From NCBI GenBank assembly GCA_034509735.1, contig JACGWO010000012.1, positions 1,364,001 to 1,428,000 on the forward strand: DNA of 64,000 bases. The letters are read 5' to 3'. This stretch comes from Sesamum alatum (taxonomy: Eukaryota; Streptophyta; Magnoliopsida; Lamiales; Pedaliaceae). A program made the position numbers and the translations under genes. Shown one piece after another: positions 33,863 to 48,755 of the stretch. Within the stretch, counting starts at the first letter, position 1, and each line of letters starts with the position of its first letter. The notes under the pieces were generated by a model, which did not search any database, was not told where the DNA came from, and worked only from the letters and a program-made list of their open reading frames with translations.

Positions 33863-35972
33863 TGTTAGAATAGGTGACCAGAAAGTCAATGGATTGGCTG
33901 TTCTGAGAACCATTCGTCAATCTGTGAACAAGTAATATTATGAATGTAGTAAGGATTCATAGGCATGAGTTTGTTGTACTTACTGCTTGTCACAACAAAC
34001 GCCCACAAACTGAAATAACATTTCGGGAAATTGGAACTACGCTTAGAGGTAGGTTCATGAAATCAGTTTCGCCGAATCAGTCTGAAATACTCCGAGTCAA
34101 AGGAATCTCAAGACAGGGCATCGAGAATCTATTTGAGACTTGCACTAAGCATCTACCGTCGTTTTTCATCGACGGGTGACGAGGATCGTCTAAGCAGTGT
34201 TAGTGGGTCGGCCTCTGGGGAGCGGCCGACTGAGGTGACTCGCGGGAATCATCATATGGAAGCCACTCGGGCTTGCTCGGTATGACTCGTATTCCCAGTT
34301 CCAGTAGTACGAGATTAGTCCTCGGACTTGAGGATCACGACAGTCCCCTACATACTAAGGTTGTATCTTGGATCTGGTGAAATTTGACCGGTTATATCAC
34401 ATGGTCATCATAAGCCTCGTCCAGTGAAGTTGGGGTATGTAAGAACGGTGTATTCCAAGATTGGATCTGTCCCCTGTTAAGGGATATGACAGCGAGATCT
34501 CCTATGCGCTCGAAGATGGTTTAGACTCAGAAAGTCTATGGCCGTAGCACTTGATGTAGTGGGAAAGGATTTCCTACGTCGGGTTAAACCTATCTCGAGC
34601 ATTATGCATAGTTCCCTAGTCAAGGATGGGAACCGACCCCTAGACTAAAGGTCGGGAGACAGGCGACAGTAGGACCGAACCCGTACGTATAGAGCGTCGG
34701 TAGGACCCCACCTGCGTATAACCCGGAGACTAAATGTTCACACCACATATTCACCTAGTCTCTAGTGCCATGGACCGTTGCTAGATGGCCACCCATGGTA
34801 ACGGACTACTTTGGTTATGAAATGACAAGAAGTAGGTCCAAGTCTAGCTGAAAGGTGAACTTAAAGAGTCACACCCGCTACGCCATATGAAAGGGAATTA
34901 ATTCCGGGAGAAGGTTTAATTTAATGGAATTAAATTATAATTCTTGGAGATTCAAGCCTCGATGAATTATTTGGAATAATTGGGCTTGAGTTCATAAATT
35001 AGGTTTATGAATTTTATAAAGCATGGGCTTCTCTTTTAATTAGATTAAAAGGATGAATTAATTAATGGACTTGGTATATTAAAAGAGGATTTAATATAAA
35101 GTCCATGGATTATTTAATTTAGAATTAAATAAAGTCCATTCCATTAATTAATTAATGGGCTTGTATATTAAATAGGATTTTAATATAAAGTCCATGGGAT
35201 TATTTAATTTAGAATTAAATAAAGCCCATTCCATAAAGCCCATCAAAATGGATGGATAAGATTTAATCAAGGGAATGATGAGATGAAGGGCCATGATTAA
35301 TTTGACTTAATCAAAGCCTAGTTTGACTAGGATTTGACTAGGTCAAAATCCTAGTCAAAGTGTGTCTCTTTGGAAGAGTTTGAGAAGGAATAGGAAATTC
35401 CATCTTCTATTAATACTCAAAAACACACATACACCTACTAATCTCTACAACTCTCATCTCATCATGCTCTCTAAAATTTTGTCCATCTCCCTCATACATT
35501 CTCCAAGATTTCTACTTTGTTCTTCTTGATTTATTCAAGTTAGAACATAAGGGACATTGATAGCGTTAATTGATAGCGTGTATCGATATATCTTCTCCCC
35601 AAATAATTTCTTGCTAGCACAAGGATTCTTTGCTTTCCGGTGTAGCGAGTGTCATGATTTAGAGGGTCTCTTCTTTGAGATCTTGGTGCAAAACGGGGAA
35701 CAATGCATGTAGCCGAACGAAGACAAAACTACAACTGGGTAGGTTCTTTAATTACATTTTTTGGGTTTCAATTCTATGGCCTCCATGTTGTGTTTTATTG
35801 AAGATGAGATACACCGAACGCCCGGGAGAATCAAGGGCACACCCCTTGATTCGTTTATGTATGATATGCATGGTTTAAATTCCATTTAATTATGTTTTGC
35901 AATTTTATTATGCATTCTTTCGCCCTTCCGCTATACGCGCTCATCTCCCTGACCGATCCACATAACCTTTCA
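33863..35972 (+). repeat. Element D: 3' LTR, family 2 (2110 bp)
   Basis: Begins TGTTAGAATAGGTGACC after a polypurine tract and ends ACCTTTCA. Ends and several blocks (for example around 34760-34803 and 35685-35720) match family 1, but most of the sequence is diverged, so this is a related, older subfamily. It contains a TTGACT cluster (35301-35360); the TATA region reads TATTAATA where the left fragment has TATAAATA. AT-rich duplicated blocks lie at about 35060-35225. The bases after it, TTTGT (35973-35977), are the predicted right target-site duplication. Confidence 0.85.
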
Positions 35973-36026
35973 TTTGTTGTACCCCCTCTTTATTTATTAA
36001 TGCAATTTACCTTTACCTATAAAAAA
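35973..36026. repeat. Right half of the ~100-bp hybrid segment, at the nest border
   Basis: TTTGTTGTACCCCCTC... to the A-run, matching the second half of the segments at 40279, 41486 and elsewhere. Its first half (ending in GTCAACAC) is absent because element D's LTR abuts it. This shows that D inserted inside a satellite hybrid unit. Confidence 0.85.
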
Positions 36027-39000
36027 TATTCAACACTATCGTAGGAAACACCTTGTGCTTGCAGTCCTTATCATTGACTGATAGATAACTCATTTTTGGC
36101 TATAAATATATTCGTATTGACTCTAATAACCAATATTAAAGCCAGTCTTTGATTATACGACTAGGACTCCATCTGGAACACTCTTTCGAGCCATGGACTC
36201 TGCTTTGTACCTTTGCGCAACAACAAACTCCTTTAAACAAGTTTAGACACTAATGCACCTTTATCTTTGCCATATCGAGGATTTGGAGAACCTTCATAAT
36301 CAATCGTACCTACGGATACATGCCTAATACTCAACACAATTGTAGGATACACCTTGTGCTTTCAGTCCTTATCATTGACTAATAGAAGACTCATTTTTTG
36401 CTATAAATATATTCGTATTGATTCTAATAATAAATATTAAAGCCACTCTTCGATTATACGACTAGGACTCCATCTTGTTCAACATAAAAATGCACTTGGA
36501 CTACATCTAGAACACTCTTTTGAGCCATGGACTCAGCTTTCTACCTTTGCGCAACGACAAACTACTTTAAAAAGGTTTAGACACTGATGCACTTTCATCA
36601 TTGCCATATAGAGGGCTTGGAGAACCTTCATAATCAATCGTACGTCCGGATACATGCCTAATACTCAACAGAATTGTAGGAAACACCATGACTCATTTTT
36701 TGCTATAAATATATTCGTATCGACTCTAATAACCAATATTAAAGCCAGTCTTTGATTATACGACTAGGACCCCATCTGGAACACTTTTTCGAGCCATGGA
36801 CTCTGCTTTGTACCTTTGCAGCAACAACAAACTCCTTTAAACAAGTTTAGACATTAATGCACTTTTATCTTTGCCATATCGAGGACTTGGAGAACCTTCA
36901 TAATCAATCGTACGTCCGGATACATGCCTAATACTCAACACAATCGTAGGATACACCTTGTGCTTTCAGTCCTTATCATTAACTGATAGAAGACTCATTT
37001 TTGCTATAAATATATTCGTATTGATTCTAATAATAAATATTAAAGCCACTCTTCAATTATACGACTAGGACTCCATCTTATTCAAACATAAACATGCACT
37101 TGGACTACATCTAGAACACTCTTTTGAGCCATGGACTCAGCTTTCTACCTTTGCGCAACGACAATCTACTTTAAACAAATTTAGACACTGATGCACTTTT
37201 ATCATTGCCATATCGGGGGCTTGGAGAACCTTCATAATCAATCGTACGTCCGGATACATGCCTAATACTCAACACAACCGTAGAAACACCTTGTGCTTTT
37301 AGTCCTTATCATTGACTATTAAATAACTCATTTTTTGCCATAAATATATTCGTATTGACTCTATAATAATTATTAAAGCCACTCTTCGATTATATGACTA
37401 GGAATCCATCTTATTCAACATAAAAATGTCACTAGTACTACATCTAAATCACTCTTTTGAGCCATAGACTCAGCTATATACCTTTGCACAACGACAAACT
37501 CCTTTAAACTAATATATACACTTATTCCTTTTATCTTTGCCATATCGAGGGCTTGGTCAACCTTCGTAATCAATCGTATGTCCAGATAGATGCCTAATAC
37601 TCAACACAGTCGTAGGAAACACCTTGTGTTTTCAGTCCTTATCATTGACTGATAGATGACTCATTTCTGGCTATAAATATATTCCTGTTGACTCTAATAA
37701 TCAATATTAAAGCTACTCTTCGATTATAAGACTAGGACTCCATGTTAATCAACATTAAAATACACTAGGTCTACATCTATAACACTCTTTTGAGCCATGG
37801 ACTCATCTTTATATCGTTGCGCAACGACAAACTCTTATAAACAAGTTTAGACACTAATGCACTTTTATTTTGCCATATCGAGGGCTTGGAGAACCTTCAT
37901 AATCAATCGTACGTCCGGATATATGCCTAATTCTCAACACAATTGTAGGAAACACCTTGTGCTTTTAGTCCTTATCATTGACTGATAGATGACTCATTTT
38001 TTGCTATAAATATATTCGCATTGTCTCTAATAATCAATATTAAAGTCACTCTTTGCTTATACGACTAGGACTACATCTGGAACATTCTTTCGAGCCATGG
38101 ATTCAGCTTTGTACTTTTGCGGAACGACAAACTCCTTGAACAAGTTTAGACACTAATGCACTTTAATCTGTGGCATATCGAGGGCTTGGATAACCTTTAT
38201 AATCAATCGTACGTCCGGATACATGCATAATACTCAACACAATCGTAGGAAACACCTTGTGCTTTTAGTCCTTATCATTGACTGATAGATGACTCATTTT
38301 TTGTTATTAATATATTCGTATTGATTATAATAATCAATATTAAAACCACTCTTTGATTATACGACTAGGACTCCATCTTATTCAACATGCAAATGCACTA
38401 GCACTACATCTAGAACACTTTGAGCCATGGACTCAGCTTTGTACCTTCGCGCAATGACAAACTCCTGTAAACAAGTTTAGACACTAATGCACTTTTCTCT
38501 TTGCCATATCGAGGGCTTGGAGAACCTTCATAATCAAACGTACGTCCGGATATATGCCTAATTCTCAACACAATTGTAGGAAACACCTTGTGCTTTCAGT
38601 CCTTATCATTGACTGATAGATGACTCATTTTTTGCTATAAATATATTCACATTGTCTCTAATAATCAATATTAAAGCCAGCCATTGCTTATGCGACTAGG
38701 ATTACATTTGGAACATTCTTTCGAGCCATGGATTCAGCTTTGTACTTTTGCGGAACGACAAACTCCTTTAACAAGTTTAGACACTAATGCTCTTTAATCT
38801 TTGGCATATCGAGGGCTTGGAGAACCGTCATAATCCATCGTACGTACGGATGCATGCCTAATACTCAACACAATCATAGGAAAGACCTTGTGCTTTTAGT
38901 CGTTATTATTGACTGATAGATGACTCATTTTTGGTTATAAATATATTTGTATTGATTTTAATAAACAATATTAAAGCCACTCTTCGATTATACGACTAGG

Positions 39001-40278
39001 ACTCCATCTTATTCAACATCAAAATGCACTAGCACTCCATCTAGAACACTTTGAGCCATGGACTCAGCTTTGTACCTTTGCACAACGACAAACTCCTGTA
39101 AACAAGTTTAGACTCTAATGAACTTTTAGTTTTGCCATTTCGAGGCTTGGAGAACCTTCATAATCAATCGTACGTCCGGATAAATGCCTAATACTCAACA
39201 CAATCATAGGAAACACCTTGTGCTTTCAGTCTTCATGAATGACTGATAAATAACTCATTTTGGGCTGTAAATATAGTCGTATTGACTCTAATAATCAATA
39301 TTAAAGCCACTCTTCGATTATTAAACTAGGACTCCATCTTATTCGACATAAAAATACACTAATGCGACATCTAAAACACTCTTTTGAGCCATGGACTCAG
39401 TTTTGTACCTTTGCACAACGACAAACTCCTTTAAATAAATTTAGACACTAATTCCCATGTATTTTTTCCATATCGAGGGCTTGGTCAACCTTCGTAATCT
39501 ATCGTACATCCGGATACATGCCTAATACTCAATACAATTGTAGGAAACACCTTGTGTTTTCAGTCCTTATCATTGACTGATAGATTACTCATTTCTGGCT
39601 AAAAATATATTCGTATTGACTCTAATAATCAATATTAAAGCCACTCTTTTCAATTGTAAGACTAGTACCCCATGTTATTCAACATTAAAATGCCCTAGGA
39701 CTACTTCTAGAGCACTCTTTTGAGCCATAGACTCATCTTTGTACGTTTGCGCAATGACAAACTCCTGTAAACAAGTTTAGACACTAATGCACTTTTATCT
39801 TTGACATATCGAGGGCTTGGAGAACCTTCATAATCAATCATACGTCCGGATACATGCCTAATACTCAGCATAATCGTAGGAAACACCTTGTGCTTTCAGT
39901 CCTTATCACTAACTGATAGATAACTCATTTTTTGCTAAAAATATATTCATATTAACTCTAATAATCGATGTTAAAGCAACTCTTCAATTCAACATAAAAA
40001 TATACTAGTACTACATCTAAAACAATCTTTTGAGCCATGGACTCAGCTTTGCACATTTGCACAATGACAAACTCCTTTAAATAAATTTAGACACTTATTC
40101 CCTTGTATCTTTTCCATATCAAGAGCTTGGTCAACCTTCGTAATCATCGTATATCCGGATACATGCCTAATACTCAACATAATCGTAGGAAATACCTTGT
40201 GCTTTTGGTCCTTATCATTGACTGATAGATGACTCATTTTTGGCTATAAATATATTCGTATTGACTCTAATAATCAAT
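36027..40278. repeat. Satellite: monomer-only stretch, ~13 units
   Basis: About 4.25 kb of consecutive ~333-bp monomers with scattered deletions and no hybrid units. Variants CGAGCCATGG and TGAGCCATGG, and endings GGAGAACCTTC and GGTCAACCTTC, are mixed. Confidence 0.85.
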
Positions 40279-40378
40279 AGGCAAAATTACACTTTTGGTC
40301 CCATAGGACTGGGAGGTCAACACTTTTGTTGTACCCCCTCTTTATTTATTAATGCAATTTACCTTTACCTAAAAAAAA
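40279..40378. repeat. Hybrid-unit segment 1
   Basis: ~100 bp unlike the monomer: starts AGGCAAAATTACAC, includes TTTTGGTCCCATAGGACT and TTGTACCCCCTC, ends in an A-run. It joins ...AATAATCAAT on the left to TACTCAACAC on the right, replacing about 220 bp of monomer. Confidence 0.85.
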
Positions 40379-41485
40379 TACTCAACACAATCGTAGGAAA
40401 CACCTAGTGCTTTCAGTCCTTATCATTGACTGATATATAACTCATTTTTGGCTATAAATAATATTCGTATTGACTCTAATAATCAATATTAAAGCTACTA
40501 TTCGATTATAAGACTAGGACTCCATGTTATTCAACATTAAAATGCACTAGGACTACATCTAGAACACTCTTTTGAGCCATGGACTCATCTTTGTACCTTT
40601 GCGCAATGACAAACTCCTTTAAACAAGTTCAGACACTAATGCACTTAAATCTTTGCCATATTGAGGGCTTGGAGAACCTTTACAATCAACCGTACGTCCG
40701 GATACATGGCTAATACTCAGCACAATCGTAGGAAACACCTTGTCCTTTTAGTCCTTATCATTGATTGATAGATAACTCCTTTTTGGCTATAAATATATCC
40801 ATATGAACTCTAATAATCGATATTAAAGCCACTCTTCGAATATATGACTAGGACTCCATCTTATTCAACATAAAAATACACTAGTATTACATCTAAAACA
40901 CTCTTTTGAGTCATGGACTCAGCTTTGCACCTTTGCACAACGACAAACTCCTTTAAACAAATTTAGACACTTATTCCCTTGTATCATTTCTATATCTAGG
41001 GCTTGGTCAACCTTCGTAATCATCGTACGTCCGGATACATGCATAATACTCAACACAATCGTAGGAAACACCTCTTGCTTTCAGTCCTTATCATTGACTG
41101 ATAGATGACCCATTTTTGGCTGTAAATATATTCCTATTGATTCTAATAATCAATATTAACGCCACTCTCCGATTATACGACTAGGACTCCATCTTATTTA
41201 ACATAAAAATGCACTAGAACTACATCTATAACACTTTGAGCCATGGACTCATCTTTGTACGTTTGCGCAAAGGCAAACTCCTGTAAACAAGTTTAGACGC
41301 GAATGCACTTTTATCTTTGCCATATCAAGGGCTTGGAGAACCTTCATAATCAATCGTACGTCCGGATACATGCCTAATGCTCAACACAATTGTGGGAAAT
41401 ACCTTGTGCTTTCAGTCCTTATCATTGACTGATAAATAACTCATTTTTGGCTATAAATATCTTCGTATTGACTCTAATAATCAAT

Positions 41486-41585
41486 AGGCAAAATTACACT
41501 TTTGGTCCCATAGGACTCGTGGGTCAACACTTTTGTTTGTACCCCCTTTTTATTATTAATGCAATTTACCTTTACCTAAAAAAAA
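41486..41585. repeat. Hybrid-unit segment 2
   Basis: Same segment and same junctions as at 40279, with small indels (TTGTTTGTACC). Confidence 0.85.
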
Positions 41586-42690
41586 TACTCAACACAATCG
41601 TAGGAAACACCTAGTGCTTTCAGTCCTTATCATTGACTGATATATAACTCATTTTTGGCTATAAATAATATTCGTATTGACTCTAATAATCAATATTAAA
41701 GCTACTATTCGATTATAAGACTAGGACTCCATGTTATTCAACATTAAAATGCACTAGGACTACATCTAGAACACTCTTTTGAGTCATGGACTCATCTTTG
41801 TACCTTTGCGCAATGACAAACTCCTTTAAAACAAGTTCAGACACTAATGCACTTAAATCTTTGCTATATTGAGGGCTTGGAGAACCTTCACAATCAACCA
41901 TACGTCCGGATACATGCCTAATACTCAGCACAATCGTAGGAAACACCTCGTGCTTTCAGTCCTTATCATTGATTGATAGATAACTCCTTTTTGGCTATAA
42001 ATATATCCGTATTAACTCTAATAATCGATATTAAAGCCACTCTTCGAATATATGACTAGGACTCCATCTTATTCAACATAAAAATACACTAGTACTACAT
42101 CTAAAACACTCTTTTGAGTCATGGACTCAGCTTTGCACCTTTGCACAACGACAAACTCCTTTAAACAAATTTAGACACTTATTCCCTTGTATCATTTCTA
42201 TATCTAGGGCTTGGTCAACCTTCGTAATCATCGTACGTCCGGATACATGCATAATACTCAACACAATCGTATGAAACACCTCTTGCTTTCAGTCCTTATC
42301 ATTGACTGATAGATGACCCATTTTTGGCTGTAAATATATTCCTATTGATTCTAATAATCAATATTAACGCCACTCTTCGATTATACGACTAGGACTCCAT
42401 CTTATTCAACATAAAAATGCACTAGCACTACATCTATAACACTTTGAGCCATGGACTCATCTTTGTACGTTTGCGCAAAGGCAAACTCCTGTAAACAAGT
42501 TTAGACACGAATGCACTTTTATCTTTGCCATATCAAGGGCTTGGAGAACCTTCATAATCAATCGTACGTCCGGATACATGCCTAATGCTCAACACAATTG
42601 TGGGAAACACCTTGTGCTTTCAGTCCTTATCATTGACTAATAAATAACTCATTGGCTATAAATATATTCGTATTGACTCTAATAATCAAT

Positions 42691-42790
42691 AGGCAAAATT
42701 ACACTTTTGGTCCCATAGGACTGGGGGGTCAACACTTTTGTTGTACCCCCTCTTTATTTATTAATGCAATTTACCTTTATCTAAAAAAAA
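42691..42790. repeat. Hybrid-unit segment 3
   Basis: Same segment and junctions. The monomer after it has lost the CATTGACTGATAG part, as have those after segments 6, 7 and 8. Confidence 0.85.
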
Positions 42791-44473
42791 TACTCAACAC
42801 AATCGTAGGAAACACCTTGTGCTTTCAGTCCTTTTTTGGCTATAAATATATTTGTATTGACTCTAATAATCAATATTAAAGCTACTATTCGATTATAAGA
42901 CTAGGACTACATTTAGAACACTCTTTTTGAGCCATAGACTCATCTTTGTACCTTTGCGCAACGACAAACTCCTTTAAACAAGTTTAGACAGTAATGCACT
43001 TTTTTCTTTACCCTATCGAGGGCATGGAGAACCTTCATAATCAATCGTACGTCCGGATACATGCCTAATACTCAACACAATCGTAGGAAACACTCCTTAT
43101 CATTGACTGATAGATGACTCATGTTTTGCTATAAATACACTCGTATTGACTCTAATAATCAATTTAAAGCCACTCTTCGATTATATGACTAGGACTCCAT
43201 CTTATACAACATAAAAATGCACTAGGACTACATCTAGAACACTCTTTTGAACCATGGACTGAGCTTTGTACCTTTGCGCAACCAAAACTCCTTAAACAAG
43301 TTTAGACACTAATGCACTTTTATCTTTGCCATATCGATGGCTTGGAGAACGTTCATAATCAATTGTACGTCTGGAGAGATGCCTAATACTCAACACAATC
43401 GTAGGAAACACCTTGTGCTTTCAGTCTTCATCAATGACTAATAGATAACTCATTTTTGGTTATAAATGTATTCGTATTGACTCTAATAATCAATATTAAA
43501 GCCACTCTTCGATTATATAACTAGGACTCCATCTTATTCAACATAAAAATACACTAATGCGACATCTAAAACACTCTTTTGAGCCATGGACTCAGCTTTG
43601 TACCTTTGCACAACGACAAACTCCTTTAAACAAATTTAGACACTTATTCCCAAGTATTTTTTCCATATCGAGGGCTTGGTCAACCTTCGTAATCTATCGT
43701 ACGTCCGGATACATGCCTAATACTCAATACAATTGTAGGAAACACCTTGTGTTTTCAGTCCTTATCATTGACTGATAGATGACTCATTTCTGGCTAAAAA
43801 TATATTCGTATTGACTCTAATAATCAATATTAAAGCCACTCTTTTCGATTATAAGACTAGTACTCCATGTTATTCAACATTAAAATGCCCTAGGACTACA
43901 TCTAGAACACTCTTTTGAGCCATGAACTCATTTTTGTACCTTTGCGCAAGGACAAACTCCTGTAAATATGTTTAGACACTAATGCCCTTTTATCTATGAC
44001 ATATCGAGGGCTTGGAGAACGTTCATAATCAATCATACGTCCGGATACATGCCTGATACTCAGCATAATCGTAGGAAACACCTTGTGCTTTCAGTCCTTA
44101 TCATTGACTGATAGATAACTCATTTTTCGCTAAAAATATATTCATACTAACTCTAATAATCGATGTTAAAGCCACTCTTCAATCCAGCATAAAAATACAC
44201 TAGTACTACATCTAAAACACTCTTTTGAGCCATGGACTCAGCTTTGCACCTTTTCACAACGACAAACTCCTTTAAACAAATTTAGACACTTATTCCCTTG
44301 TATCTTTTCCATATCAAGGGCTTGGTCAACCTTCGTAATCATCGGATGTCCGGATAAATGCCTAATACTAAACATAATCGTAGGAAACAACTTGTGCTTT
44401 TAGTCCTTATCATTGACTGATAGATGACTCATTTTTGGCTATAAATATATTCGTATTGACTCTAATAATCAAT

Positions 44474-44572
44474 AGGCAAAATTACACTTTTGGTCCCATA
44501 GGACTGGGGGGTCAACACTTTTGTTGTACCCCTCTTTATTTATTAATGCAATTTATCTTTACCTAAAAAAAA
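44474..44572. repeat. Hybrid-unit segment 4
   Basis: Same segment and junctions, one C shorter in the C-run. Confidence 0.85.
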
Positions 44573-46010
44573 TACTCAACACAATCATAGGAAACACCTT
44601 GTGCTTTCAGTCCTTATCATTGACTGATAGATAACTCATTTTTGGCTATAAATATATTCGTATTGACTCTAATAATCAATATTAAAGCTACTATTCGATT
44701 ATAAGAATAGGACTCCATGTTATTCAACATTAAAATGCACTAGGACTACATCTAGAACACTCTTTTGAGCCATGGACTCATCTTTGTATCTTTGCGCAAC
44801 GACAAACTCCTTTAAACAAGTTTAGACACTAATGCACTTTAATCTTTGCCATATTCAGGGCTTGGAGAACCTTCATAATCGATCGTACGTCCAGATACAT
44901 GCCTACTACTCAACACAATCATAGGAAACACTTTGTGCTTTTAGTCCTTATCGTTGACTGATAGATGACTCATTTTTGGTTATAAATATATTCATATTGA
45001 CTCTAATAATCAATATTAAAGCCACTCTTCGATTATACGACTAGCACTCCATCTTATTCAACATAAAAATGCACTAGCACTACATCTAGAACACTTTGAG
45101 CCGTGGACTCAACTTTGTACCTTTGCGCAACGATAAACTCCTGTAAACAAGTTTAAACTCTAATGCACTTTTATCTTTGCCATATCGAGGGCTTGGAGAA
45201 CCTTCACAATCAATCGTACGTCCGGATACATGCCTAAAACTCAGCACAATCGTAGGAAAACACCTTGTGCTTTCAGTCCTTATCATTGACTGATAGATAA
45301 CTCATTTTTGGCTATAAATATATCCGTATTAACTCTAATAATCTATATTAAAGCCACTCTTCAATTATATGACTAGGACTCCATCTTATTCAACATAAAA
45401 ATACACTAGTACTACATCTAACACACTCTTTTGAGCCATAGACTCAGCTTTGCACCTTTGCACAACGACAAACTCCTTTAAACAAATTTAGACACTTATT
45501 CCCTTGCATCTTTTCCATATCTAGGGATTGGTGAACCTTCGTAATCATCGTACGTCCGGATACATGCCTAATACTCAACACAGTCGTAGGAAACACTTCT
45601 TGCTTTCAGTCCTTATCATTGACTGATAGATGACTCATTTTTGGCTATAAATATATTCCAATTGATTCTAATAATAAATATTAAAGCCACTCTTTGATTA
45701 TACAACTACGACTCCATCTTATTCAACATAAAAATGCACTAGCACTACATCTAGAACACTTTGAGCCATGGACTCAGCTTTGTACGTTTGCGCAACGGCA
45801 AACTCCTGTAAACAAGTTTAGACACGAATGTACTATTATCTTCGCCATATCATGGGCTTGGAGAACCTTCATAATCAATCGTATGTCCGGACACATGCCT
45901 AATGCTCAACACAATGGTAGGAAACACCTTGTGCTTTCAGTCCTTATCATTGACTGATAGATAACCCATTTTTGGCTATAAATATATTCGTATTGACTCT
46001 AATAATCAAT

Positions 46011-46110
46011 AGGCAAAATTACAGTTTTGGTCCCATAGGACTGGGGGGTCAATTCTTTTGTTGTACCCCCTCTTTATTTATTAATGCAATTTACCTTTAC
46101 CTAAAAAAAA
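46011..46110. repeat. Hybrid-unit segment 5
   Basis: Same segment with ACAGTTTTGG and CAATTC variants; right junction GACTCAAC. Confidence 0.85.
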
Positions 46111-48755
46111 GACTCAACACAATGGTAGGAAACACCTTGTGCTTTCAGTCCTTATCACTGACTGAATTATAACTCATTTTTGGCTATAAATATATTCATA
46201 TTGATTCTAATAATCAATATTAAAGCTACTATTCGATTATAAGACTAGGACTACATTTAGAACACTCTTTTGAGCCATGTACTCATCTTTGTACCTTTGC
46301 GCAACGACAAACTCCTTTAAATAAGTTTAGACACTAATGCACTTTTTTCTTTACCCTATCGAGGGCATGGAGAACCTTCATAATCAATCGTACGTCCGGA
46401 TACATGCCTAATACTCAACACAATCATAGGAAACACTCCTTATCATTGACTGATAGATGACTCATGTTTTTGCTATAAGTATATTTCGTATTGACTCTAA
46501 TAATCAATATTAAAGCCATTCTTCGATTATATGACTAGGACTCCATCTTATACAACATAAAAATGCACTAGGACTACGTCTATAACACTCTTCTGAGCCA
46601 TGGACTGAGCTTTGTACCTTTGCGCAACAAAAAAACTCCTTTAAACAAGTTTAGACACTCATGCACTTTTATCTTTGCCATATCAATGGCTTGGAGAACC
46701 TTCATAATCAATCGGTACGTCCGGATACATGCCTAATAGTCAACACAATCGTAGGAAACACCTTGTGCTTTCAGTCCTTATCATTGACTGATAGATAACT
46801 CATTTTTGGCTATAAATATATTCATATTGATTCTAATAATCAATATTAAAGGCACTCTTCGATTATATGACTAGGACTTAATCTTATTCAAAATTAAAAT
46901 GCACTAGTACTACATCTAAAACACTCTTTTGAGCCATGGACTCAGTTTTGTACCTTTGCACAATGACAAACTCATTTAAACAAATTTAGACACTTATTCC
47001 CTTGTATCTTTTTCCATATCTAGGGCTTGGTCAACCTTCGTAATCATCGTACGTCCGGATACATGCCTAATACTCAACACAATCGTAGGAAACACCTCTT
47101 GCTTTCAGTCCTTATCATTGGCTGATAGATGACTCATTTTTTGCTATAAATATATTCCTATTAATTCTAATAATCAATATTAAAGCCACTCTTCGATTAT
47201 ACGATTAGGACTCCATCTTATTCAACATAAAAATGCACTAGCACTACATCTAGAACACTTTGAGCCATGGACTCAGCTTTGTACGTTTGCGCAACGGCAA
47301 ACTCCTGTAAACAAGTTTAGACACGAATGCACTTTTATCTTTGTCATATCAAGGGCTTGGAGAACCTTCATAATCTATCGTACGTCCGTATCATTGACTG
47401 ATAGATGACTCATAGTTTTGCTATAAATATACTCGTATTGACTATCATAATAAATATTAAAGCCACTCTTCGATTATATGACTAAGACTCCATCTTATAC
47501 AACATAAAAATGCACTAGGACTACAACTAGAACACTCTTTTGAGCCATGGACTCAGCTTTGTATCTTTCCGCAACGACAAATTCCTTTAAAAAAGTTTAG
47601 ACACTAACACACTTTTGTCTTTGCTATATCGAGGGCTTGGAGAACCTTCATAATCAATCATACGTCCGGATACATGCCTAATACTAAACACAATCGTAGG
47701 AAACACCTTGTGCTTTTAGTCCTTATCATTGACTTGATAGAAGACTCATTTTTTGGTTATAAATATATTCATATTGATTCTAATAATCAATATTAAAGCC
47801 AATCTTCGATTATACGACTAGCACCACATCTAGAACACTTTGAGCCATGGACTCATCTTTGTACCTTTGCGCAACGATAAACTCCTGTAAACAAGTTTAA
47901 ACTCTAATCCACTTTTATCTTTGCCATATCGAGGGCTTGGAGAACCTTCACAATCAATCGTACGTTCGGATACATACCTAATACTCAGCACAATCATAGG
48001 AAACACCTTGTGCTATCAGTCCTTATCATTGACTGACAGATAACTCATTTTTGGCTATAAATATATCCGTATTAACTCTAATAATCGATATTAAAGCCAC
48101 TCTTCAATTATATGACTAGGACTCCATCTTATTCAACATAAAAATACACTAGTACTACATCTAAAACACTCTTTTGAGCCATGGACTCAGCTTTGCACCT
48201 TTGCACAACGACAGACTCCTTTAAACAAATTTAGACACTTATTCCCTTGTATCATTTCCATATCTAGGGCTTGGTCAACCTTTGTAATCATCGTACATCC
48301 GGATACATGCCTAATACTCAACACAATCGTAGGAAACACCTCTTGCTTTCAATGCTTATCATTGATTGATAGATGACTCATTTTTTGCTACAAATATATT
48401 CCTATTGATGCTAATAATAAATATTAAAGCCACTCTTTTGATTATACGACTAGGACTCCATCTTATTCAACATAAAAATGCACTAGCACTACATCTTGAA
48501 CACTTTGAGCCATGGACTCAGCTTTGTACGTTTGCGCAACAGCAAACTCCTGTAAACAAGTTTTAGGCACGAATGCACTTTTATCTTTGCCATATCAAGG
48601 GCTTGGAGAACCTTCATAATTAATCGTACGTCCGGATACATGCCTAATATTCAACACAATCGTGGGAAACACCTTGTGCTTTCAGTCCTTATCATTGACT
48701 GATAAATAACTCATTTTTGGCTATAAATATATTCCTATTGACTCTAATAATAAAT

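Larger units (their letters stand above)
40279..42690. repeat. Satellite: tandem ~1.2-kb higher-order units
   Basis: 40279-41485 (1207 bp) and 41486-42690 (1205 bp) are near-identical blocks, each one hybrid segment plus about three monomers. Shared private variants include TAAATAATATTCG and CACCTAGTGC. Confidence 0.82.
42691..46010. repeat. Satellite: ~3.3-kb block, first copy of the ~9-kb duplication
   Basis: Hybrid segments start at 42691, 44474 and 46011 (spacings 1783 and 1537 bp). The same spacings (1784 and 1542 bp) recur at 51657, 53441 and 54983, and private variants such as ATGCGACATCTAAAAC and ATCGGATGTCCGGATAAATG are shared. Confidence 0.82.

Noticed and set aside
1..35972. A large inverted duplication, because A and C are minus-strand and B is plus-strand
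   Set aside because: Element edges, the TCACA duplication and separate LTR variants show independent insertions of one family rather than a palindromic duplication.
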